NCBI GenBank assembly: GCA_035528275.1
Contig: DATKYV010000291.1
Coordinates: 1-13,073 of the forward strand
Direction of reading: 5' to 3'
Length of the DNA stretch: 13,073 nt
Source: DATKYV01 sp035528275
GTDB taxonomy: Bacteria > Acidobacteriota > Terriglobia > UBA7540
Shown: positions 6,727 through 13,073 of the stretch, piece after piece
Layout: every line of letters starts with the position of its first letter
How positions within the stretch are numbered: position 1 is the stretch's first letter
Program-made: the position numbers and the translations under genes
The notes under the pieces: model-generated
The model's database searches: none
Told to the model about the DNA's origin: nothing
The model's input: the letters and a program-made list of their open reading frames with translations, nothing else

Positions 6727-6997
6727 TCGGCATCTGTGCGGGGTATCCGGCCTTCCTGAATGATGGTCCGACTTGGGGAAGGCCTAAACCCACGTCCTCT
6801 CAATCCTCTATAAGTTCAACAAAACAAGCAATTAATTCAGCATTCGGCGTTTCCATTCAAAATGTCAACCTATTGATTTAATGGGGTTTAATTGACAATT
6901 GCGAATTCTTGGGAAATCCCACTTTTTCTCTTGCTGAACTTCAAGAAAAGCTTGCGCATTTCCGGCCTAATCCGATAAACTATAGATAATTAAAGAT
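6727..6997. other. AT-rich spacer between leuA and leuB
   Basis: No gene is seen. A second inverted repeat, GGCCTTCC (6749-6756) with GGAAGGCC (6777-6784), lacks a T-run. From about 6785 to 6997 the DNA is clearly AT-rich, unlike the GC-rich genes on each side. TGTCAA (6863-6868) and TTGACA (6892-6897) form an inverted pair, and TGGGA-AA-TCCCA (6910-6921) is a short dyad. The TTGACA has no acceptable -10 at 16-18 nt. The best leuB promoter I can offer is TTGCGC (6952-6957) with GATAAA (6974-6979), spacing 16, which is weak and would give a leader of only about 12 nt. Confidence 0.5.
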
Positions 6998-8104
6998 ATG
7001 CAAGCCTTGTTCAGAATTGCTGTTTTGCCTGGGGACGGAATAGGTCCTGAAGTCACGGCCGAAGCTGTCAAGGTGCTGAAGGCTGCGGAAGAAGTCCTCG
7101 GACCGAGATTTCGTTTTCAAACCGGCCTGATTGGTGGTTGTGCCCTCAATGCAACTGCCGTGCCGCTTCCTGCAGAAACCATTTCCCTCTGCAATAACAC
7201 GCAGGCCATCTTGCTGGGTGCTGTGGGTGGCCCGGAATGGGATACGAAGCGTGCCAATCTGCGGCCCGAGCAGGGGCTTCTGCAACTTCGGGAGCGTCTG
7301 GGTCTCTATGTCAATCTGCGCCCTGCCAAAGTGCTGGATTCATTGGTGGGCATTTCGGCCTTGAAGCCCGACCGCGTGCGAGGCACCGACTTGGTGATCG
7401 TCCGCGAGCTATTGGGCGGAATTTACTTCGGCAACCCGCGCGGCATCTTCGCCAAGAACGGCGAGCGCATGGGAATCAACACAGAGGTTTACCGGGAGCA
7501 CGAGGTCGAGCGGGTGGCGCATCGCGCCTTCCAGTTGGCGCGCATGCGCCGCCACCGGGTGACTTCGGTGGACAAGGCAAACGTTTTGGAAAGCTCCCGG
7601 CTTTGGCGCGAAGTGGTCACGCGTGTCAGTCGCTCTTATCGCGACGTGGAGCTCGATCACCTCTATGTGGATAACTGCGCGATGAAGTTGATCGACCGCC
7701 CTGCATCTTTTGACGTGATTCTGACCAACAACATGTTCGGTGACATCCTCAGCGATGAGGCGGCGATGCTCACGGGTTCGATTGGCCTCCTGCCCTCGGC
7801 GAGCCTGGGTGAACGGACGGCGCTTTACGAGCCCGTCCACGGTTCGGCGCCGGATATCGCCGGGCGGAACCGCGCCAATCCGATTGGCGCCATTGCCTCT
7901 GCGGCCATGATGCTGCGCTATTCTCTGCGCATGGAGCGCGCCGCCGACGCCATCGAAGCCGCCATCGAGAAGGTACTGAAGCGGCGCATCCGCACCGCAG
8001 AAATGCCGGGACGCGGGCGCGCCGCCACAACCTCGCGCATGGGCGACCTGATTGCCAAGGAAACCAAAAGGCTCCTGAAGTCCTCCAAGTTCCGCAAAGT
8101 CTAG
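6998..8104 (+). CDS. leuB: 3-isopropylmalate dehydrogenase
   Basis: A 368-residue NAD-dependent enzyme that oxidatively decarboxylates 3-isopropylmalate to 2-oxoisocaproate, the third step of leucine synthesis in the cytoplasm. Its length is usual for the family. Motifs in order: LPGDGIGPEV (10-19), LQLRERLGLYVNLRPAK (substrate arginines about R98 and R108), RELLGGIYFG (R136, catalytic Y143), VDKANVLESSRLWREV (catalytic K193), YVDNCAMKL (D225), FGDILSDEAAMLTGS (metal-binding D249 and D253) and EPVHGSAPDIAGRNRANP for NAD binding. The start at ATG 6998 agrees with family N-termini, but only a weak AAAG precedes it, so initiation may be inefficient or nearly leaderless. It lies 320 bp from leuA beyond a terminator and is probably a separate transcription unit. 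leuC and leuD are not adjacent. Confidence 0.95.
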   Translation: MQALFRIAVLPGDGIGPEVTAEAVKVLKAAEEVLGPRFRFQTGLIGGCALNATAVPLPAETISLCNNTQAILLGAVGGPEWDTKRANLRPEQGLLQLRERLGLYVNLRPAKVLDSLVGISALKPDRVRGTDLVIVRELLGGIYFGNPRGIFAKNGERMGINTEVYREHEVERVAHRAFQLARMRRHRVTSVDKANVLESSRLWREVVTRVSRSYRDVELDHLYVDNCAMKLIDRPASFDVILTNNMFGDILSDEAAMLTGSIGLLPSASLGERTALYEPVHGSAPDIAGRNRANPIGAIASAAMMLRYSLRMERAADAIEAAIEKVLKRRIRTAEMPGRGRAATTSRMGDLIAKETKRLLKSSKFRKV

Positions 8105-8203
8105 GTTCGTAAGACTCCTTCCAGAACGGCGTGATACGCGGCATCTCGCCGACATTTGCTATCCCACCGCCTTTCCTGAATAATGCTCGGCCAGGAGGGA
8201 ATT

Positions 8204-9967
8204 GTGCGTCGCGAATTTCTTGCCCAACTTGCGTTGCTGGGTTTCGCGGGCCCCGCGGCGTTTGCGGGGGGAATGGGGAAACCTGGAGTCAGCACGGAGA
8301 GTGCGAATGGCGGCCCGCCATCCTTGCCCACAGTCACAGGAGCCGACCTAATTCTGCTGAACGGACGAATCTGGACGGGTGAAGCTACATCCGGCCGGCG
8401 CGCGGAGGCGGTGGCGATTGTCAACGGGCGCATTCTCGCTGCGGGCTCGAATGAAGAGATTCGCGCGTGCGTTGGCGCTGCCAGCCGGGTCATTGACCTG
8501 GGGGGTCGCCTGGCGATTCCAGGTTTCATCGACAGTCACACTCATTTCATCGAAGGCGGCTTCCGTCTCCTGCAAGTGGAGCTGAAGGATTCGAAGAACG
8601 AGGAGGATTTCGTTCGCCGCCTCGCGGAGCGGGCTCGGACGCTTCCCGCCGGCCGCTGGATCCAGGGAGGGAACTGGGATGAGGAGAACTGGCCTTCGGC
8701 CAAGCTTCCCACGCGGCAGCTCATTGATGCTGTCACCGCCAAGAACCCCGTTTTCATCAGCCGTTACGACGGGCACGCGGCCCTGGCGAACTCACGGGCC
8801 CTCAAATCGGCCAACGTGACCCGTGAGACATCTGACCCCCCCGGCGGCGTGATTGTGCGCGACGCCGCGACGGGTGAGCCCACCGGCGTATTGAAAGATG
8901 CAGCGATCGACTTGGTGTCGCGGGTCATCCCTCACCCCACCGAGGCGGAGATGGAAGAGGCGTTGAAAACAGCGCTGGCGGAAGCGCGACGCGTTGGGAT
9001 TACATCAGTCCACAACATCACCGCGGACGCCGAGACCTTCAACGGCAGTTTCACCGGTGAAGTGCAACTGCTGCGCCGCGCCGAACTCGAGGGGTGGCTG
9101 ACGACGCGTTTCTACGAGATCGTTCCCATCGCTCACTGGAAGCGACTTGCAGAGGCCGGCATCTCGCACGAGATGGGGAGTGATTTTCTCAAGTTGGGAG
9201 CGGTTAAGGGTTTCGCCGACGGGTCCCTCGGCTCGAGAACGGCCTGGATGTTCGACCCTTACGATGATGCCCCGGGTACGCGCGGCCTGCCAATGGCGAT
9301 CATGGAACCTCCCACGGGCATGGAGGCGCTGGTGCGCGGGTCGAATGAAGCATCCATTCAACCTTGCATTCACGCGATCGGCGATCGGGCGGTCTCTGAA
9401 ATGCTCGACCTTTATGCGCGGGTGGGCGGGGAAGCCGGCAAAGCGCGCCGGTTTCGCATCGAGCACGCGCAACACGTCCGCGCCGGCGACTTCAAACGTT
9501 TTTCCGAGCTCGGCGTGATCGCATCGATGCAGCCCTACCACGCTATCGACGATGGGCGCTGGGCGGAGAAACGCATCGGGCGCGCACGGGCCCGCACGAG
9601 CTACGCCTGGCGGTCAATGCTCGACGCCGGGGCCATCCTGGCTTTCGGCTCCGATTGGCCGGTCGCTCCGCTCGATCCTCTGCTCGGCATTTACGCAGCG
9701 GTGACGCGCGCCACGCTCGACGGCAAGAACCCCGAGGGCTGGATTCCCGAAGAGAAGATTACGGTTGATCAAGCCCTGCGAGCCTACACCGCAGGGTGCG
9801 CCTTCGCGGCCTTTGAGGAAATGGAGAAGGGAACCATCGCGCGCGGAAAGCTCGCTGATATCGTTGTCCTCTCGGACGATGTGTTCGCCATTCCCCCGGA
9901 GAAACTCAAGGATGTGCGCGTGGTCCTGACAGTTGTGGGCGGGAACGTCGTCCACAATGCTTTATGA
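8204..9967 (+). CDS. Tat-exported metal-dependent amidohydrolase (family 3, YtcJ-like)
   Basis: A 587-residue amidohydrolase of the Amidohydro_3 type, a group that includes YtcJ and N-substituted formamide deformylase. GTG 8204 is chosen because AGGAGG lies 5 nt upstream and because it yields a compact twin-arginine signal peptide: RREFL at residues 2-6, a hydrophobic stretch and AFA-GG at about 19-23. The frame itself opens at 8183. After an N-terminal beta-sandwich strip come SHTH metal ligands (H112, H114), RYDGHAALANS (H191), LGAVKGFADGSLGSRTA (K335), HAIGDRA (H390), RIEHAQ (H421) and FGSDWPVAPLDP (D484), a complete active-site set. It presumably hydrolyses an amide or N-formyl compound in the periplasm; the substrate is not predictable. 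It starts 99 bp after leuB with no terminator seen, so read-through from leuB is possible, but a shared function is not evident. Confidence 0.85.
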   Translation: MRREFLAQLALLGFAGPAAFAGGMGKPGVSTESANGGPPSLPTVTGADLILLNGRIWTGEATSGRRAEAVAIVNGRILAAGSNEEIRACVGAASRVIDLGGRLAIPGFIDSHTHFIEGGFRLLQVELKDSKNEEDFVRRLAERARTLPAGRWIQGGNWDEENWPSAKLPTRQLIDAVTAKNPVFISRYDGHAALANSRALKSANVTRETSDPPGGVIVRDAATGEPTGVLKDAAIDLVSRVIPHPTEAEMEEALKTALAEARRVGITSVHNITADAETFNGSFTGEVQLLRRAELEGWLTTRFYEIVPIAHWKRLAEAGISHEMGSDFLKLGAVKGFADGSLGSRTAWMFDPYDDAPGTRGLPMAIMEPPTGMEALVRGSNEASIQPCIHAIGDRAVSEMLDLYARVGGEAGKARRFRIEHAQHVRAGDFKRFSELGVIASMQPYHAIDDGRWAEKRIGRARARTSYAWRSMLDAGAILAFGSDWPVAPLDPLLGIYAAVTRATLDGKNPEGWIPEEKITVDQALRAYTAGCAFAAFEEMEKGTIARGKLADIVVLSDDVFAIPPEKLKDVRVVLTVVGGNVVHNAL

Positions 9968-10019
9968 AAGTGAGGATCGGCCCGGGTCGCCCCGGACCTG
10001 GCGGCGTCGCGGATTGAGA

Positions 10020-12785
10020 TCAAGTTGCTGCGATTTCCACTCGCAAAACGTCATGCGCTCGGAGCGCGAATTCCGTGGCCGATTTCAGGCGGACGGTATT
10101 TCCCGAGAGGCTGGGCTTCAACGATGCCGGCTTTCCGTTGAGCGTGGCCGTCGCCTGGCGCGGCGGCTTGGGGCCGTTGAAGGCGAATTCCAGGGCGCGC
10201 AGTCTGGTTTCTCCGTAGCGGCCGATCAGCGTCTCAACCTGCCCGGCTGCGGATGCTTTCTGGTCAAACGTTCCCCAGCCACCCGCGGTGATAAAGAAGC
10301 AACGGAAACTTTCGGGTGTGAGCTTGGGGGCGAAGGCCAGAAATCCCTCCGCGGCATTGTAGCGCTGGCCGGCGGCGATTTCGAGCAACGCCCAACTGCT
10401 CATGGCGCGAGCGTAGTGATCGCCGCACTCGATTTCGTTCCAAGGATTGCGCTCCCGTCCGTCGTAGCGCGCCCGCGCTCCACGGACGATCTTCAGCGCA
10501 TCCTCCGCGATCCCTTCGTGAAGCAGTAACCCCGCGACCTCATACTCGATGCCCGTCCACACTTCGTCGGAGTAGAGAGTGGGCACGCGGGGCTTGCCGC
10601 CCTTCGGCCAGGTGCAAATGAGCAGGCCCTTGTCTTTCTCGGAGGCGAAGACGCGAGGTGTCTGCTCGATCCCCACGAAATTTTCTCGCCAGTTGTAGCG
10701 GACGATGGAGCGCAAGGTCGTCCGTACCTGGTCTTCGGGCAGAACGTATCCCAAATCCAACTGGTCGGCCCACCACTGTCCCAGCATTTGGTCGGCGTGG
10801 CAGCCCGTGCCGAACTGGTGCTCGGTGTATTTCTCCATGTCCACTTTCTGTATGAAGTATTCACCGTTCCAGATTTCAGCGGGCAGATTCTTGCGGCCTT
10901 TTTCGAAGACGCTTCGATAGCGGCTTGCGGTCGCTTCATCCCCGGCGAGGCGGGCGATTTCCTCCGCGGCGCGCAACGCCGCCAGGTAGAGCGAGCCGAT
11001 GAAACTATTCGGGCCGTAGATGGAGATGTCGTAGGTGTTCGGTTGCTCGCCTTCCAAAACGCCGTCCGAGTCCGCATCCAGCGATTTCATCACGTAGTCC
11101 ATGAGCCTTTTGACACGCGGCCACAATTGCAGAAGCCATTCGCGCCCTCCGCCCTGGCGGTACTCGCGATAGGTCTTGAGGACCGTTCCCAGCATGCCGT
11201 CGAGCGCCGGGTTCGCCGGCCCGCCGATCTTTCGATCCCAGTTGCGGGGCAGATAAAAAGGCACGATGGTGCGGTGGGGGATGTAGCCGGAGGGATGCTG
11301 CTGGATCACCAGGTCGGTTTGGCGCATGGTCCGCTCGAGGTCAGGGAAGAGCCGCGAAAGGGACTGCTCGTAGTTCCACACGTGCGTGCAATTGAGCGGG
11401 CAGCAGCCGGCATTCCCGCAGTGAGTGGTGCTGGCGCCGCAGCAGCCTTCGAAGCCGTGCAAGTGGCCATCCTCGACCCAGATGCAGGTGGGCGTGCGAA
11501 TGATGGACGCCTGCGAGCTGACGCAGTCCAGCAGCTCATAAGGCAAGGTCGAGTCGTAGAAGGTGTCTTTCCAGCGGCGGGTTTCCTGCGCCAGCCGCGG
11601 ATAGTTGTCGCAGACGTAGCGCGTCACCTCCCCGGCGCTCGCGAACCAGTTGGAGTACATGGTCCCCAGCCAGAACCGGGTCTTCTTGTCGTCGATGGGG
11701 AGCGCCGGCTGGTCCCACGTGACGTAGCGATTGGGAAAGCGCCAGGCAAGGATGAACACGACGCGCGCTTCCTCACCCGGTCGGAGCTCGATCGGCACGG
11801 CGAGCGCCCCGTTCCAGGTGCGCCCCGGGAGACTGGCATTCTCCCCTTGGTCGTTGGATAGTTCGCCGTCGTCGGAGAAGTCGCGCCAGAGAAGTTCAGG
11901 GTTATCCCATTGGGTGATGTAGCTCACCTTCTCGGACATCGCGGCAAGGGCCAATTGGCCGTTGAAAGGGAAGTCGTCGGGAAGGTGCGGATTGGACATG
12001 TGAATCGAGGTCATTCCGGCTTCCCGCACCAGGGTGTTGCGATTCGATCCGTAAGCGAAACTCTCCGCACCCGATATCGGGCTGTGCCCGTCCCAGCCCA
12101 CCAGGTTCTGCAGCGTGCTCATGACGGAGGTCCAGACGGGGCGCGTGGTCGGATTCTTCACCGTGAATTCGAACACGATGGCCGGAATCCCCGAGTCCTT
12201 GGCGTTGAGTGGAATGAAGGGCGAGTAGGCTTCGAGGGAAACCTCAACCGGGAGATCGGAGTCCAGGTAGCGGATTTCGGCGATGGGATATTCGCCCCTG
12301 TATTCCAGCCCTTTCACGCCGGGCAGCCGCTCGAGAAGCCTGCGCGATTCGGGCGGGACCACGTGGTCGTTGGACGTGGCGGGGGGTTTGAAATCCCCCC
12401 GGTCGTAGAGCGCCGAGGATTGAAGAACGCGCGCCACGCTCGGCCGGTCCTCGCGCACCGCCCAGACGGCGAAAAAACTGTGAGGGACGTGCGCGAGGTG
12501 GTCCACCGTGTGTCCGATCTGCCACTGGCGAAGCCCACCGTCTCCCGCCAGCGCGATGCTTCCCGTGCCGATTCCTCCCAGGGGCATGGCGACGGCGCGC
12601 AGGCTCTCGCCCCGGTAAACGATGCGATCGCTACGAGCCCCGGCGGGTGGAGGCATGTCAAGGCCCTCCGGGGTGCCCGCGGGGGCGAAAGGAGGGAGGG
12701 CAGCCGTTCCCGCCAGCGTTGCCGCGCCCGCACTGACGTTCTTGAGGAAGGTCCTTCGATTAATCCGCGATTGCTTTTTTCTCAC
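10020..12785 (-). CDS. Tat-exported GH116 / DUF608 glycoside hydrolase (GBA2-like)
   Basis: A 921-residue protein read from GTG 12785. GGAGGT lies 7 nt upstream, and GTG 12788 is an alternative. The frame stays open to the window edge, but the ribosome binding site and the twin-arginine signal (NRRTFLK, R10-R11, then a hydrophobic segment to about 37) fix the start. An N-terminal beta-sandwich domain contains MPLGGIGTGS (from residue 67). The DUF608 (alpha/alpha)6 catalytic domain covers about 380-800. By analogy with GH116 beta-glucosidases and glucosylceramidases, E446 (GFEG) is a candidate nucleophile and D586 (NTYD) the acid/base; their 140-residue spacing is near that in characterised members, but the alignment is from memory. 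A cluster of six cysteines lies at 448-466, before CTHVWNYEQ. A short beta-rich tail closes the protein. It probably cleaves glucosides or other glycosides in the periplasm. It is convergent with the amidohydrolase across 52 bp. Confidence 0.85.
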   Translation of the reverse strand: MRKKQSRINRRTFLKNVSAGAATLAGTAALPPFAPAGTPEGLDMPPPAGARSDRIVYRGESLRAVAMPLGGIGTGSIALAGDGGLRQWQIGHTVDHLAHVPHSFFAVWAVREDRPSVARVLQSSALYDRGDFKPPATSNDHVVPPESRRLLERLPGVKGLEYRGEYPIAEIRYLDSDLPVEVSLEAYSPFIPLNAKDSGIPAIVFEFTVKNPTTRPVWTSVMSTLQNLVGWDGHSPISGAESFAYGSNRNTLVREAGMTSIHMSNPHLPDDFPFNGQLALAAMSEKVSYITQWDNPELLWRDFSDDGELSNDQGENASLPGRTWNGALAVPIELRPGEEARVVFILAWRFPNRYVTWDQPALPIDDKKTRFWLGTMYSNWFASAGEVTRYVCDNYPRLAQETRRWKDTFYDSTLPYELLDCVSSQASIIRTPTCIWVEDGHLHGFEGCCGASTTHCGNAGCCPLNCTHVWNYEQSLSRLFPDLERTMRQTDLVIQQHPSGYIPHRTIVPFYLPRNWDRKIGGPANPALDGMLGTVLKTYREYRQGGGREWLLQLWPRVKRLMDYVMKSLDADSDGVLEGEQPNTYDISIYGPNSFIGSLYLAALRAAEEIARLAGDEATASRYRSVFEKGRKNLPAEIWNGEYFIQKVDMEKYTEHQFGTGCHADQMLGQWWADQLDLGYVLPEDQVRTTLRSIVRYNWRENFVGIEQTPRVFASEKDKGLLICTWPKGGKPRVPTLYSDEVWTGIEYEVAGLLLHEGIAEDALKIVRGARARYDGRERNPWNEIECGDHYARAMSSWALLEIAAGQRYNAAEGFLAFAPKLTPESFRCFFITAGGWGTFDQKASAAGQVETLIGRYGETRLRALEFAFNGPKPPRQATATLNGKPASLKPSLSGNTVRLKSATEFALRAHDVLRVEIAAT

Positions 12786-12893
12786 CACGCCGACCTCCGG
12801 ATTGCCGGGAACAGAAAAACGTGGGGAAATTCGCTGCCCGTTCCGAGCGCTGGACAGCGGACTCCTCGTGAAACCGGCTGGATTGGCGCGGTG

Positions 12894-12921
12894 AGGATAG
12901 CACGTCCCAGGGCCCGGGCAA
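12894..12921 (-). promoter_or_regulatory. Possible promoter of the GH116 gene
   Basis: On the minus strand, TTGCCC (12921-12916) and TATCCT (12899-12894) are 16 nt apart. The leader to GTG 12785 would be about 100 nt. This is a moderate consensus match in GC-rich DNA. Nothing else supported was seen in 12922-13073: no gene, RNA or clear repeat. Confidence 0.33.
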
Positions 12922-13073
12922 CACTTTCCGAAGAGATTCGGCCGCGGGATTCTGGTACACTTCCAGACAACTGACGGTTGCGCTCGCTTGCGACGCGCGA
13001 TAAGATGCAACTCCACGCGATTCGGGGAGGGGGAAATCGAAAACGCTCGTGTCGCGTGAGCGGAGCCTGCCAT

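Noticed and set aside
6892..6920. Consensus TTGACA as the leuB promoter
   Set aside because: No acceptable -10 hexamer is found 16-18 nt downstream; the sequence there is AAATCCC.
7409..8155. Long minus-strand open frame opposite leuB
   Set aside because: It is antisense to conserved leuB motifs, is rich in Arg/His/Ala as expected of a shadow frame, and has no family match.
9968..10019. Bidirectional terminator between the convergent genes
   Set aside because: Only a 5-bp GC stem (CCGGG/CCCGG) is visible and there is no T-run on either strand.
10788..12974. Two long plus-strand open frames opposite the GH116 gene
   Set aside because: Both lie antisense to well-conserved GH116 sequence and show typical shadow composition.

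Overview
The window reads as a chromosomal segment of a GC-rich bacterium. The style suggests Acidobacteriota or a similar soil lineage: twin-arginine (Tat) exported hydrolases, a bacterial GH116 enzyme, GTG starts and short-period repeats between genes. This is an impression, not a phylogenetic result. Six complete protein genes are supported, plus the first codons of a seventh at the left edge. No rRNA, tRNA or CRISPR array was seen.

Left part (1-3900), accessory in character. The window opens inside the end of an IS21-like insertion sequence: the first codons of an IstA-like transposase and two GGGGCCAA terminal repeats. After a short gap comes a large minus-strand gene (358-3375) for a PHP-type metallo-phosphoesterase domain fused to an SMC/ABC-like ATPase with long coiled coils (TrlF-like architecture). 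It has its own promoter and no partner gene, and it is visibly less GC-rich than the metabolic genes. It is the best candidate here for a nucleic-acid defence or repair system. Upstream of it lies a gene-free stretch (about 3547-3900) made of inverted repeats followed by a mosaic of different 7-8 nt tandem repeats.

Middle part (3901-8104), leucine biosynthesis. A LysR-type regulator (minus) is divergent from leuA (2-isopropylmalate synthase, plus). A perfect ATAAGC-N3-GCTTAT dyad with the LysR T-N11-A pattern sits between them. leuA ends in a strong intrinsic terminator. After an AT-rich spacer comes leuB (3-isopropylmalate dehydrogenase). leuC and leuD are not in the window.

Right part (8105-13073), exported enzymes. 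A Tat-exported amidohydrolase (family 3, YtcJ-like) follows leuB on the plus strand. It converges on a minus-strand Tat-exported GH116/DUF608 glycoside hydrolase with an unusual cysteine cluster beside its proposed active site. For four genes (ATPase, leuA, amidohydrolase, GH116) the longest open frame overstates the N-terminus. Ribosome binding sites, signal peptides or promoter position place the true starts downstream. The LysR start is also internal to its open frame.
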